Source of the DNA: a virus
DNA: 41,588 nucleotides
Strand: one strand, 5' to 3'
Virus record (IMG/VR): IMGVR_UViG_3300044960_000659
Coordinates: 1 to 41,588 of that record
The stretch's first letter is position 1, and each line of letters starts with the position of its first letter. Under the pieces are notes generated by a model, which saw only the letters and a program-made list of their open reading frames with translations, did no database searches and was not told where the DNA came from. Shown here in pieces: positions 15,751-23,348 of the stretch. The position numbers were made by a program, and so were the translations under genes.

Positions 15751-15800
15751 CAAGTGGCAACGCGGGGCAAGTGGCAGAGCAAGTGGCAATTTGCCACTTG
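15751..15800. repeat. CAAGTGGCA iterons upstream of the replication operon
   Basis: Direct copies of CAAGTGGCA begin at 15751, 15768 and 15780, and an inverted copy TTGCCACTTG occupies 15791-15800; the last two make a near-continuous palindrome with one central base. They lie 40-90 bases upstream of the -35 box. Such clusters are typical binding sites for a replication initiator or transcription regulator. Confidence 0.75.
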
Positions 15801-15828
15801 ATCCGGCCTATAAGTAGAGAGGGCGTGA

Positions 15829-15858
15829 GGGGGAGGGGGGACTACAGGGGGGTGGGGG
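15829..15858 (+). other. G-quadruplex motif
   Basis: Four runs of G (5, 6, 6 and 5 bases at 15829-15833, 15835-15840, 15847-15852 and 15854-15858) are separated by loops A, ACTACA and T. This is an ideal intramolecular G4 on the plus strand, between the iterons and the hairpin array. Confidence 0.7.
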
Positions 15859-15865
15859 AGACGAA

Positions 15866-16380
15866 GCTACTTTCCCTGTTCTGACTACCAGGAAGAACAG
15901 GGAAAGTAGCGAGTAGCAGTAGTAGAACAGATCGTATAGCCTCTGTTCTATATACTATAGGCTATGAAACTACAGCTACAGCCTATAGAGTATAGGCTGT
16001 AGCTTCTGTTATCCTGCTGTATCTGTCTGATGGTTATATCTGTCTGATAGCCATCATCCTTCTTCTGTCGTTCGTTTTTATTTCTGTTGTTTAGCTAGCT
16101 ATCGTTGTTAGCTAGCTAAACGTTGTTATGTATGTATTGAGTGTTAGGCCATACTCTCATAGCCTTGTAGCAGACACTCTCTCGTACTAACAGGTACGAG
16201 AGAGTGTCTGCTGTAACTACTAGCTTCTGTATCATGTATAGCCTTGAGTATACAGCTAAACTCTAGTAGTTCGTATACAAAACGCCGTCTCGTATAGTCG
16301 AGACGGCGTTTTGTACGACAGAAGTAGAATACAGTACCTGTATTCTATTTTCCTGTTATAGCACTGAGTGCTGTAGCAGG
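15866..16380. repeat. Right hairpin array (about ten inverted repeats)
   Basis: No gene is seen from 15633 to 16554. Perfect arms: 15866-15882/15894-15910 (17 bases), 15923-15931/15942-15950, 15974-15987/15991-16004 (14, loop 3), 16089-16101/16109-16121 (13), 16169-16187/16194-16212 (19), 16215-16223/16263-16271 enclosing 16227-16232/16250-16255, 16276-16292/16299-16315 (17), and 16325-16334/16338-16347. With G-U pairs: 16029-16037/16047-16055 and 16352-16365/16367-16380. Stem sequences differ, though short words (CTGTA, TATAG, AGAACAG) recur. It may be a structured RNA, an origin, or stacked terminators. Confidence 0.85.
16276..16315. terminator. Bidirectional intrinsic terminator
   Basis: The 17-base stem has a GC core (ACGCCGTCTCG) with AAAA on the 5' side and TTTT on the 3' side and a 6-base loop, so it can terminate in either direction. 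It is well placed to stop leftward transcripts from the repressor gene. Confidence 0.65.
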
Positions 16381-16406
16381 TACTAGCATACGTCATGTGT
16401 TTGTCC

Positions 16407-16471
16407 TGCCAGGTGTAACCGGGTGCTGTCGAGGTATCGGCAGGGTGGGTTCGACTCCCACCGCTGGCACC
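16407..16471 (+). other. Short tRNA-like element
   Basis: A perfect T-arm is present: stem GTGGG (16445-16449), loop TTCGACT, stem CCCAC (16457-16461). It is followed by CGCTGGC-A-CC, whose last part pairs with TGCCAG at 16407-16412 as a five- to six-base acceptor stem. Only ~30 bases separate the acceptor and T-arm, about 11 too few for a normal D-arm and anticodon arm, and no clear anticodon loop is found. It is therefore a tRNA mimic, a degenerate tRNA, or a 3' tRNA fragment such as an attachment site; no integrase is visible. Confidence 0.5.
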
Positions 16472-16479
16472 GGCGTCCA

Positions 16480-16545
16480 ACTCGTAGCCGCTCACCTTGG
16501 GGCGGGGTGCGCTCGATCTATGTATCTATCCGAGCGGCTACGAGT
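16480..16545. repeat. Inverted repeat beside the repressor gene
   Basis: Perfect 14-base arms ACTCGTAGCCGCTC (16480-16493) and GAGCGGCTACGAGT (16532-16545) enclose 38 bases, ten bases past the stop codon of the XRE-type gene. There is no T-tract; it could stabilise the transcript end or flank a small insertion. Confidence 0.6.
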
Positions 16546-16554
16546 GTGGATGCG

Positions 16555-17013
16555 CTACGTGGCGACGCGAGAGAGGCGCGGGGCGGCCGCGATCCGAGCT
16601 GCCCAACGGGGGAGGCGCGGGTCTTTTGCGTCGCTGGTTTCGCGTTCGCGCCAGCGTTGGCTGGCGGCAACGGCGGACGCCAGCATTGCCGCGAGGATGT
16701 ACTGCTCCTCTTCGTCGCTCTGGTAGAAGAGGTTCTGGATGTCGGTGAGGACACGACGCGCCTCGGGGACGATGCGCTCCTCGTCCTCCTCGGCGGGCCA
16801 CAGCCCCATCAGGACGGCCATCTGGGTGGGGGTGAACCCGTAGTAGCGTCCGATGGCGACGATGGTCTCCATCGCCGGGCGTTCGATCCGGGCCTCTTCC
16901 AGGTTGTCGTACTGGTCCTTGGTGATGCCCGCGCCGCGATACACGTCGGCGACGGTCTGGTCATGCCGAAGCGCGCGCAGCACCTCGGCGAAACGTTCTT
17001 TGTCGAATGCCAC
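16555..17013 (-). CDS. XRE-family transcriptional regulator (putative phage repressor)
   Basis: The 152-residue protein has a Cro/C1-type HTH in the first ~65 residues (FAEVLRALRHDQTVADVYRGAGITKDQYDNLEEAR ... METIVAIGRYYGF). This is followed by an acidic linker and a helical C-terminus with no visible Ser/Lys self-cleaving peptidase. The start is GTG with GAAAGGT upstream. It lies between the leftward replication operon and the rightward late block, beside operator-like half-sites, so it probably controls the switch between them. A lysogeny repressor is possible, but no integrase or partition gene is visible. Confidence 0.8.
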   Translation of the reverse strand: MAFDKERFAEVLRALRHDQTVADVYRGAGITKDQYDNLEEARIERPAMETIVAIGRYYGFTPTQMAVLMGLWPAEEDEERIVPEARRVLTDIQNLFYQSDEEEQYILAAMLASAVAASQRWRERETSDAKDPRLPRWAARIAAAPRLSRVAT

Positions 17014-17041
17014 TGTATCTGACCTTTCGCTTCAGGCTACG

Positions 17042-17094
17042 TATACCCACCGGGGAGTATAAACCCTCACGTATGGGATGTAAATAGGGGTATA
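17042..17094. promoter_or_regulatory. Operator-like GTATA half-sites
   Basis: The 92-base gap between the divergent genes contains TATACCC (17042-17048), GGGAGTATA (17053-17061), GTATGGG (17071-17077) and GGGGTATA (17087-17094), variants of one half-site in both orientations. They overlap the repressor's promoter and lie just before the first rightward gene, as expected for autoregulatory operators. The binding protein is inferred. Confidence 0.45.
17056..17084 (-). promoter_or_regulatory. Sigma-70-like promoter of the repressor gene
   Basis: On the minus strand TTTACA (17084-17079) and TATACT (17061-17056) have a 17-base spacer, giving a start near 17049 and a short leader to the GTG at 17013. 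I see no equally good promoter on the plus strand here, so rightward genes may use a weaker or activated one. Confidence 0.6.
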
Positions 17095-17105
17095 AAAACG
17101 AGAAG

Positions 17106-17531
17106 ATGCGTATTCGTTACATTTTTGACGTTCCCGGCTGGACGGCGCTGTACGCCTCTCCCGTCCACCCGTTCTACGTGATGCGCCCAGTCGCGTTCCT
17201 CGGCTCCATCGACCGTGGGCGGTCGGTCGATGGGGTGCCGGTTGGGGAGGAGGTGGTTGGTTTCGTGGCGTATGCGGGGTTTGTCCCCGCTGATGACGTG
17301 GGGGACGGGACGGTGTTTATCACCTACCTCCACTCCAATCTCCTGCTGTCGCAGGATGCCGCCGATGTTCAGCACAAGTCGGATCTGATTAGTTTTGCCG
17401 TGGGGTATGGACGGCAGTTAGCAGAGATGTACGAAAGGCAAGCGCATGAAGGTAGGGGAACATCTTGGGTTGGGGAACCCGCCGCTGCGGGTAGTCACGG
17501 GGTTGACGTACAACCCGACGACAGCGGGTGA
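17106..17531 (+). CDS. Hypothetical protein, first rightward gene
   Basis: The 141-residue product begins MRIRYIFDVPGW and is beta-rich at the start, then has HKSDLISFAVGYGRQLAEMYERQ, a helix. The last ~28 residues overlap the next gene's frame by 86 bases, so the C-terminal tail may be less constrained. GAGAAG directly precedes the ATG and is a weak ribosome site. No family is recognised. Confidence 0.55.
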   Translation: MRIRYIFDVPGWTALYASPVHPFYVMRPVAFLGSIDRGRSVDGVPVGEEVVGFVAYAGFVPADDVGDGTVFITYLHSNLLLSQDAADVQHKSDLISFAVGYGRQLAEMYERQAHEGRGTSWVGEPAAAGSHGVDVQPDDSG

Positions 17532-17730
17532 TCGAGCGACTTTTGCTCACGGGTTGCAGGATCTGGTGGGGAACGCGGTGACGCCGGAGGTGGCTATCGT
17601 GGTCCCGACGGCGACGGACGCGGATGGCGCGTTGACTGAGGGGACGTTGCGCGTGGTGAAGATGGACGCGACGAACGTGACCATCCGTGGCACTGCCAAG
17701 CCGATTACATTCACGCTGTATGTTGGCTGA
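17446..17730 (+). CDS. Small beta-rich protein resembling phage H-type-lectin-like domains
   Basis: The 94-residue product contains TFAHGLQDLVGNAVTPEVAIVVPTATDAD ending in VTIRGTAKPITFTLYVG. This matches the layout of short phage surface domains related to H-type lectins, in which strands are followed by a xxVTIxxT turn and a final strand. It could be a capsid or fibre decoration protein, but it lies before the terminase, so the role is uncertain. AAAGG precedes the ATG. Confidence 0.5.
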   Translation: MKVGEHLGLGNPPLRVVTGLTYNPTTAGDRATFAHGLQDLVGNAVTPEVAIVVPTATDADGALTEGTLRVVKMDATNVTIRGTAKPITFTLYVG

Positions 17731-18292
17731 TGGACCGCTCTCGCAGCGCGAGGAGCGTGAACTGATCCGCCGGGAACGGGCGAAACACGATTTCTATAAC
17801 CTGGGGGCGAAACGGAGCGTTGAGAAGCTCTTCCGCTACTATGTCAAGCTGGCGCGCGAGAACCAGGACAACCCGGAGGTCCTGGAGAACATCCCCTCGC
17901 GGAACAAATCCCAGTTGCAGCGGTGGGCGCGCGAGGACAACTGGGATTACTGGGCGCGCCAGCGGGATGCCAAGGTGCAGGAGCAGATCGAGGCCGACCA
18001 GGCGCGGCAACGGATGCTGGTGATCCAGTCGATGACGATGCTGACGGAGAAGGCGGTCCAGACGCTGAATGCGTTGATGGAGCCGAGCCAGGAGCCGCGT
18101 ATCCGCTTGGAGGCGGCGAAGGAGTTGCTCGACCGCACTGGGTATGGCCGTATCGACCGCAAGGTGATCGAGCAGACGATCAACGATACGCGGGGGATGG
18201 ATGTCCCCGATCCGGACACGGCATCCGATGACGATATTATCCAATTCCTGGCGCGGAAACGCGACCTGGAGACGCAGAGAAAGGCGATGTGA
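17720..18292 (+). CDS. Putative terminase small subunit
   Basis: The 190-residue, highly charged, helical protein begins MLADGPLSQREERELIRRER, overlapping the previous gene by 11 bases. It contains a segment like the DNA-binding part of small terminases (KSQLQRWAREDNWDYWARQRDAKVQEQIEADQARQR) and a helical oligomerisation-type region (IRLEAAKELLDRTGYGRIDRKVIEQ). Small subunits recognise the packaging site. Together with the large subunit 1.3 kb downstream the assignment is good, though not proven. Confidence 0.7.
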   Translation: MLADGPLSQREERELIRRERAKHDFYNLGAKRSVEKLFRYYVKLARENQDNPEVLENIPSRNKSQLQRWAREDNWDYWARQRDAKVQEQIEADQARQRMLVIQSMTMLTEKAVQTLNALMEPSQEPRIRLEAAKELLDRTGYGRIDRKVIEQTINDTRGMDVPDPDTASDDDIIQFLARKRDLETQRKAM

Positions 18293-18293
18293 T

Positions 18294-18455
18294 ATGGCGC
18301 ATGGCATCCCAAAGGAGATGACGAAAAACGGCGTGTTGGATGTGCGTTCGTCCAGCGTGGCGAAGAAGTGGCCGTTACCGAAGCAGGCCCCGGTGACGCG
18401 CACCGTGTTCCCTTGCAAGCAGGTTCCGCTGCCGATGTCGAAGCGGAAGAGCTAG
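18294..18455 (+). CDS. Small basic protein (53 residues)
   Basis: The ATG lies one base after the small terminase stop. The product, MAHGIPKEMTKNGVLDVRSS ... PMSKRKS, is basic and Pro-rich with a single Cys. The longer in-frame reading upstream is the terminase in another frame. No family is recognised; small basic proteins in this position of phage packaging operons are common. Confidence 0.5.
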   Translation: MAHGIPKEMTKNGVLDVRSSSVAKKWPLPKQAPVTRTVFPCKQVPLPMSKRKS

Positions 18456-18457
18456 CC

Positions 18458-18595
18458 ATGCCGAAGGTAGGGAACAAACACTTCCCCTATACCCCTGAGG
18501 GGATGAGACAGGCGCGTGAGGAAGCCTTACGCACCGGAAAACGGGTTATTATCACCAAGAAGACGAAGAAAACGTCTTCCAAGCGGTATCGCTAG
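18458..18595 (+). CDS. Small basic protein (45 residues) near the terminase
   Basis: This starts at MPKVGNKHFPYTPEGMRQAREEA and ends with a Lys/Thr-rich tail. It resembles the short MPKVGxKxFPYTxxGM-type proteins found next to packaging genes in many phages, whose function is unknown. It begins two bases after the previous stop; ribosome-binding sequence is GAAGAG. Confidence 0.65.
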   Translation: MPKVGNKHFPYTPEGMRQAREEALRTGKRVIITKKTKKTSSKRYR

Positions 18596-18610
18596 GGGGT
18601 GAGTAGGCAC

Positions 18611-18961
18611 ATGGCAACACCTCCGAAGTATAAGCGTACCCTCCCACAGCAGGAAAAACCGCGTGTCCGGGCGGTTCCGAAACCACGGAGCAAGACGAAG
18701 AGCCAGCTGGGCGCGGAGAATCTGGCTCAATCCGTGTCTGCGCCAAAACCGAGGAAGACGACACAGGAGTACGCTTACGGTCCGAACAAGTATTACCGGA
18801 CTGATGCTGAAGTCCGCCGTATTATGTTCCATTCGGATGATATGTCCTTCCGACCTGAGGGGAACAAGAACAGGAAAGAGTTTATTATCATACCGTACAA
18901 AGGCGGAAAGCCGTATAACCTGCACCTGAAGTATAAGCGTAATGTTTACAAGGATAAGTAA
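18611..18961 (+). CDS. Hypothetical basic protein
   Basis: This 116-residue product begins MATPPKYKRTLPQQEK after GGGGGTGAG. The N-terminal half is a basic Pro/Lys linker. The C-terminal half looks folded (YYRTDAEVRRIMFHSDDMSFRPEGNKNRKEFIIIPYKGGKPYNLHLKYK). The DNA is more AT-rich than the flanking terminase and portal genes, suggesting recent acquisition. The function is unknown. Confidence 0.6.
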   Translation: MATPPKYKRTLPQQEKPRVRAVPKPRSKTKSQLGAENLAQSVSAPKPRKTTQEYAYGPNKYYRTDAEVRRIMFHSDDMSFRPEGNKNRKEFIIIPYKGGKPYNLHLKYKRNVYKDK

Positions 18962-19000
18962 ACGAACGCAGAAGCAAACCGCTAGTTATGAGAGTAGAGT

Positions 19001-19612
19001 ATGGCAGACGGAAGACGCAAACTACAAGAAGAACTGAAAAGACAAGACAGTCGTCCGAAAAATAACCGACCAGGTACGGGACAAACCCCTCAGTATCGTC
19101 GCCCGAAGATCAATCCGGTAAGCATTCAGGTCAAGGGAGATAGCGAGTACTCCATTCGTCACAGATCCATGCCAGGCGATACCTCAAAGAATGCGCCGAA
19201 AAAGCCATCGGGGGGACCTAAGCGCATGTCCGCTCCCGGTGTGGAGAGTCAGTTTGAGAAATATGGAGTGAGTCCGGTTGGGTATAAAGGCAAACCCGAC
19301 GTAAGGTATGGTAAACCACGTAATGGACGGTTTCCACTAACTTACGATAAACTGCGCATGTTGGAGCGTATGAATTGGGTGGAGGAAGCGCGTTCTCCCG
19401 GTGAACCAAGTAAAGGGAGAATTCCGAAACATTCGCTGCACTACTATATGTCAACAGGTATAACTCCGTTTACTGATTCTCGCGGCGCTTGGTTCGTGTT
19501 CAGGCCCGTTACGGATGCGAATCTGGATTACAACAGGGAAATTCCAACTAAACAACAGGCAAAGCGGAAAGAGCCGGAGGTAATGGAGAAGAAGCCTCTG
19601 CGCAGGAAGTAA
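19001..19612 (+). CDS. Hypothetical basic protein with disordered N-terminus
   Basis: The 203-residue product has a long Lys/Arg/Pro/Gly-rich, probably disordered N-terminus (about residues 1-90) and a small folded part (FPLTYDKLRMLERMNWVEEA ... HYYMSTGITPFTDSRGAWFVFRPVTD). It lies 26 bases before the large terminase gene. The AT-richer composition matches the preceding gene. No family is recognised; a DNA-binding or virion role is possible. Confidence 0.6.
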   Translation: MADGRRKLQEELKRQDSRPKNNRPGTGQTPQYRRPKINPVSIQVKGDSEYSIRHRSMPGDTSKNAPKKPSGGPKRMSAPGVESQFEKYGVSPVGYKGKPDVRYGKPRNGRFPLTYDKLRMLERMNWVEEARSPGEPSKGRIPKHSLHYYMSTGITPFTDSRGAWFVFRPVTDANLDYNREIPTKQQAKRKEPEVMEKKPLRRK

Positions 19613-19638
19613 ACTGGTGGCGGTAGAGGGGTAGAGGT

Positions 19639-21267
19639 ATGTTCCATCTTCCTGAGGGTCCTCCAACGTTGGATGAGCGGGTTGCGATCGAGTTACAGTG
19701 CGATCGCAGCGCGGAATTCCGGGAGCTGGTCCGTCAGCGGTGCGCGCGGGACTCGGCTTGGTTCATTTCGGCGTTTGGCTGGACGTTCGATCCGAGGCCG
19801 GACGCGCCTCACCCCGACCTGCCGTTTGTGCTTCACGGGCCGTATGCGTACCAGGCGGATATTGTGCGCTGGATCGACGAGCGCATTGACGCGGGTGAGG
19901 ATGGGATCATCGAGAAGAGCCGGGAGATGGGCCTCACCTGGATCGTCGTGGGGATTTTGGTACGGCGTTGGTTGTTCCAACCGGGGTTTCAGGCGCTGTT
20001 CGGGTCCTCGAAGGAGGACAAGGTTGATAACCGGCTGATCGAGTCCCACTTTGGCAAGCTCGACTACTTTATTCGCCGTCTTCCGGGGTGGTTGTTGCCG
20101 AGTGGGTGGAACCCTCGGCAACACCGCAACCACATGCGTATTGTCAACCCGGAGAACGGGAACGCGATTGCGGGCGATAGCGCGAACCCGGAGTTTAGCC
20201 GCCAGGGCCGGTACACGGTGATCTTCTACGATGAGGCGGCGTTCTGGCCGGATTTGAACGCGTCGTGGCGGGCCGGTTCCCAATCGGCCCGCTGCCGCAT
20301 CGCGGTCTCGACGGCGAATGGGCAGGAGGAGTTCTACCGGCTGCGTTCGTCTGGCCTGTACAAGGTGTTGACGGTGCATTACTCGCTCGACCCGCGCAAG
20401 GACAAGCAGTGGTATCTGCGGCAGTGTGAGCGGGATACGCCGGAGACGATTGCCCAGGAGTTGGATATTTCGTACACCCGCTCGGTGCGGGATGTAGTCT
20501 ACCCCGGCTGGGCGGATATCCCTCGCGGGTCGTATCCGTTCGAGCAGGGGTGGTCGTTGTATACCGCGTGGGATTTTGGGGTGAACGATGACACGGCGAT
20601 CATCTGGATCGCCCAGAACCCGCAGACGGGGAAGTTCCGCGCGGTCGATTGCTACTCGAACCGGGGCAAGCCGATCGACTTCTATGTTCCGTTTGTTCTT
20701 GGGCGTATCCCCCAGGGGACGGAGACGCGGGTGGATGAGTCGGGGCAGGAGTATCAGTACACCTTTCCGGTGTATGCGTACACGCCGTTCGAGCTGGAGA
20801 TGATTAACCGCCACGCGACCTGGGGGACGAGCATCAACTTCGGTGACCCAAGCGGGAAGGCGCGGGCGGCGACGACGGCGACCTCGCCGATCGAGGTGTT
20901 GCGCCAGCATAAGGTGTTTATCCACACCAATGACGCGGCGCGGGATTTCCGCTCGCGGTATATGGCGACGCAGCTTGTCTTGCGGCAGTTCGAGGGGATC
21001 AACCTGCCGGAGTGTATCCCGCTGGATGAGTCGATTACGAATGCGCGGTTTCCGCCATATAACCCGGATACGCGCTCGGTGGCGGAGGTGAACCGTCCGA
21101 TCCATAACTGGACGAGCCACTTCCGCAGCGCGTTGGAATATTTTTGCGTCAATATCAACAGTATGCATGGGAAGAAGCGTCGCGACCCGGTTGTGCGTCA
21201 GATGGCCTACGATAGCCTGCGCCCAACTGGCGGGCGCGCGCCGCGTGTAGCCCTCCGCACAAGGTGA
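19639..21267 (+). CDS. terL: Terminase large subunit
   Basis: The 542-residue packaging motor has an ATPase with a Walker A-type loop (K93-SREMGLT100), Walker B (IFYDEA with D198/E199) and the ISTANG-like coupling motif (VSTANG, ~223-228). The nuclease domain has D312 (YTAWDFGVNDDTAII) and FGDPSG (~405). The nuclease cuts concatemers and the ATPase pumps DNA through the portal encoded next. RBS GTAGAGG precedes the ATG. Which packaging strategy it uses cannot be told from the sequence. Confidence 0.93.
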   Translation: MFHLPEGPPTLDERVAIELQCDRSAEFRELVRQRCARDSAWFISAFGWTFDPRPDAPHPDLPFVLHGPYAYQADIVRWIDERIDAGEDGIIEKSREMGLTWIVVGILVRRWLFQPGFQALFGSSKEDKVDNRLIESHFGKLDYFIRRLPGWLLPSGWNPRQHRNHMRIVNPENGNAIAGDSANPEFSRQGRYTVIFYDEAAFWPDLNASWRAGSQSARCRIAVSTANGQEEFYRLRSSGLYKVLTVHYSLDPRKDKQWYLRQCERDTPETIAQELDISYTRSVRDVVYPGWADIPRGSYPFEQGWSLYTAWDFGVNDDTAIIWIAQNPQTGKFRAVDCYSNRGKPIDFYVPFVLGRIPQGTETRVDESGQEYQYTFPVYAYTPFELEMINRHATWGTSINFGDPSGKARAATTATSPIEVLRQHKVFIHTNDAARDFRSRYMATQLVLRQFEGINLPECIPLDESITNARFPPYNPDTRSVAEVNRPIHNWTSHFRSALEYFCVNINSMHGKKRRDPVVRQMAYDSLRPTGGRAPRVALRTR

Positions 21268-21277
21268 AGGAGCGCGT

Positions 21278-23335
21278 ATGAGTTTGCCCATTCCTCCACC
21301 GGGCGTTGCGCCGCCCCTTCCCGGAATGCCGGAAGCGCCGAAGGTCCCGAACCCATTCACCGATCCGCAGGTGTTGGAGCGGTTTCTTGAGCTGTTGGAG
21401 CAGATCGAGGGGAACCCGCGACAGCCGGTGGAGGCGCGGCCAAAACCGAAGCGGAAACGCCCGGATGAGAAGACGGTGCGCGACCGGATTGACCGGGTGG
21501 TCGAGCTGTGGAGCCTGCGCGATAAGCGTATGGACGAGGATTACCGGCTGTATACGCTGGAGCGGAATGAGACGGGCGAGGGGGAGCTGGTCGTCAAGAA
21601 CACCCCGTGGGTCGTTGTGCACAAAGTGGCGGATATCGTCGGGTCGCAGATGCCCGCGATCCAGGTGGTCCCGACGACGAACCGGCTGCGGGACCAAGCG
21701 CAGTTGATTGAGGATTTTCTGCGCTATTGCTGGGATGTGTGGGATGAGGCCCACATGAATAACCAGCTCCAGAATACGTTGCGGCACACGATGTCGTTGT
21801 TGCTGGGGCTGCGCGGGTGGTTGTCGTTGCGGATCAGCTACCAGCCGAATGAGGATGACCCGTCGGAGTTGCCGTTGCGTTTGGAATCGGTCGATCCACG
21901 GACGGTGTACCCGATGTTGGGGATGAAGTGGGTGGCCAGGCGCTATCACCAGACGGTGGCGGAGATCCTGGATGAGTTCGAGGAGGCGAGGAAGCTCTTC
22001 GACGAGAACCAGGATCTGACCGAGATGAAGTTGGTTGAGTCGTACTACGATGACTGGTGGCACTGTATCTTCGTGGATGGGAAGATGCTGAAGGCTCCCA
22101 CCGCGCATGAGTACGGCTTTGTTCCGTGGATTATCCGCACCGGGATTGGTTCCCCGGTGCGGGCGACGGCAGAGGATACGACGAGCTGGGTGCAGCTCAC
22201 AGGGGTGAGCATTTTTCACTCGTTCAAGGATCAGTATGTCCAGTTGAATCGGGTGTTGAGCCAGATCGCGACGGATGTGGCGCGGTCGAGCAACCCCCCG
22301 ATCATTGTCTACACCGACCCGGCCGCGCCGGACGAACCGAAGACGTTGGCGCTGTCCCCTGGGGCGGTGAACTACCTGTGGATCAGTGAGCGGACGGAAC
22401 CGATCAACCTCTCGACGCGGCCGAGCGATGTGGCCCCGCTGTTGGAGACGATCAACGAGGATATCGCCAAGGGGGGCCTGCCGGGCATCCTCTGGGGCGA
22501 GGGGTTACAGTCGGGATACGCGAGTTCGATCCTGACGGATTCGGCGGGGAACGCGCTGGCCCCGATTATTGCCGCGATGACCAGCGCGATGAAGCAGGTC
22601 AACACGTATGCGTTGCGTTTGATCCGTGACCTCCACGAGGGGGAGGTCGGGTTCTTTGTCAAGGACCGGCGTACCGGGGAGTGGTATGGGGGCGTGACGA
22701 TTACTCCGGCGCTGATCGAGGAGGTCGGCACCACGACGATCGTCAAGTATCGGGATATCAGCCCGAAGGACCGGGCGATGTGGGCGCAACTTGCGATCCA
22801 GCTCACCAAGGAGAAGCTGATCTCGATGGAGACGGCGCGCGAGGAATACCTCATGTTGGACAACCCGGAGCGGGAGAACGAGCGGGTGCTGACCGACCTA
22901 ATCTACATGAACGAGGCGGTGACGAAGGAACTGGCTGTCCCCTTGGCGCTGTACCGCTTCGACCCGCAGATGTACCAGTTGTGGTTGCTGTCGGAGATGC
23001 GTAAGCGGCGAGAGGCGGAGATGGGTAAGCAGGAGCAGCCGGGTGGTCCGGCTCCGCCCCCTCCGGGGGCCGTTCCGCCGGGCGAACCGCCACCGCCGCC
23101 GATGAGCGGGCCGGTGACGGGGCTGCCGTTGGTGCCGCCGCCGGGTCCGCCGCCGGGTCCACCGCCCGCGCCGGGTCCGGGGTTGCCGCCGACGGTGGTG
23201 CCGCCGATCATGCAGCCGGGGGCGAACCTGTTGCGGCAGTCGTTGGGTTCCGCGTTGGGCGGAGCGGGGTTCGTCCGCCCGCCGGGCTTGCCGGGAGGAC
23301 CGCAGCCGCCGCCGTTGCCGATTGGGTTGATCTAG
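21278..23335 (+). CDS. Portal protein
   Basis: The 685-residue protein follows terL and has the alpha/beta layout of portal proteins: RIDRVVELWSLRDKRMDEDYRLYTLE, then VHKVADIVGSQMPAIQVVPTTNR, and WIIRTGIGSPVRATAEDTTSWV. It would form the ring at the capsid vertex through which DNA enters and leaves. The first ~50 residues and the last ~95 (about 590-685) are Pro-rich, low-complexity tails rarely seen in typical portals, with PPPPP and PGPPPGPPP runs. GGAG precedes the ATG. Confidence 0.85.
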   Translation: MSLPIPPPGVAPPLPGMPEAPKVPNPFTDPQVLERFLELLEQIEGNPRQPVEARPKPKRKRPDEKTVRDRIDRVVELWSLRDKRMDEDYRLYTLERNETGEGELVVKNTPWVVVHKVADIVGSQMPAIQVVPTTNRLRDQAQLIEDFLRYCWDVWDEAHMNNQLQNTLRHTMSLLLGLRGWLSLRISYQPNEDDPSELPLRLESVDPRTVYPMLGMKWVARRYHQTVAEILDEFEEARKLFDENQDLTEMKLVESYYDDWWHCIFVDGKMLKAPTAHEYGFVPWIIRTGIGSPVRATAEDTTSWVQLTGVSIFHSFKDQYVQLNRVLSQIATDVARSSNPPIIVYTDPAAPDEPKTLALSPGAVNYLWISERTEPINLSTRPSDVAPLLETINEDIAKGGLPGILWGEGLQSGYASSILTDSAGNALAPIIAAMTSAMKQVNTYALRLIRDLHEGEVGFFVKDRRTGEWYGGVTITPALIEEVGTTTIVKYRDISPKDRAMWAQLAIQLTKEKLISMETAREEYLMLDNPERENERVLTDLIYMNEAVTKELAVPLALYRFDPQMYQLWLLSEMRKRREAEMGKQEQPGGPAPPPPGAVPPGEPPPPPMSGPVTGLPLVPPPGPPPGPPPAPGPGLPPTVVPPIMQPGANLLRQSLGSALGGAGFVRPPGLPGGPQPPPLPIGLI

Positions 23336-23348
23336 GGATAGGGGTGTG

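Noticed and set aside
15633-15797. N-terminal extension of the annealing-like gene (55 residues)
   Set aside because: It would lie over the promoter, iterons and TATAAT box; the ATG at 15632 has a good ribosome site.
16256-16495. 79-residue minus-strand ORF across the tRNA-like element
   Set aside because: SGGSRTHPADTSTAP-type translation is the usual artefact from reading the back of a tRNA T-arm; no ribosome site.
30-16545. Hairpin arrays as CRISPR arrays
   Set aside because: Stems differ from one another and there are no equal-length direct repeats with spacers; only inverted repeats.
19693-22219. Long minus-strand ORFs (555 and 354 residues) over terL and portal
   Set aside because: They are opposite two confident genes, have Arg/Pro/His-rich translations and no start context.
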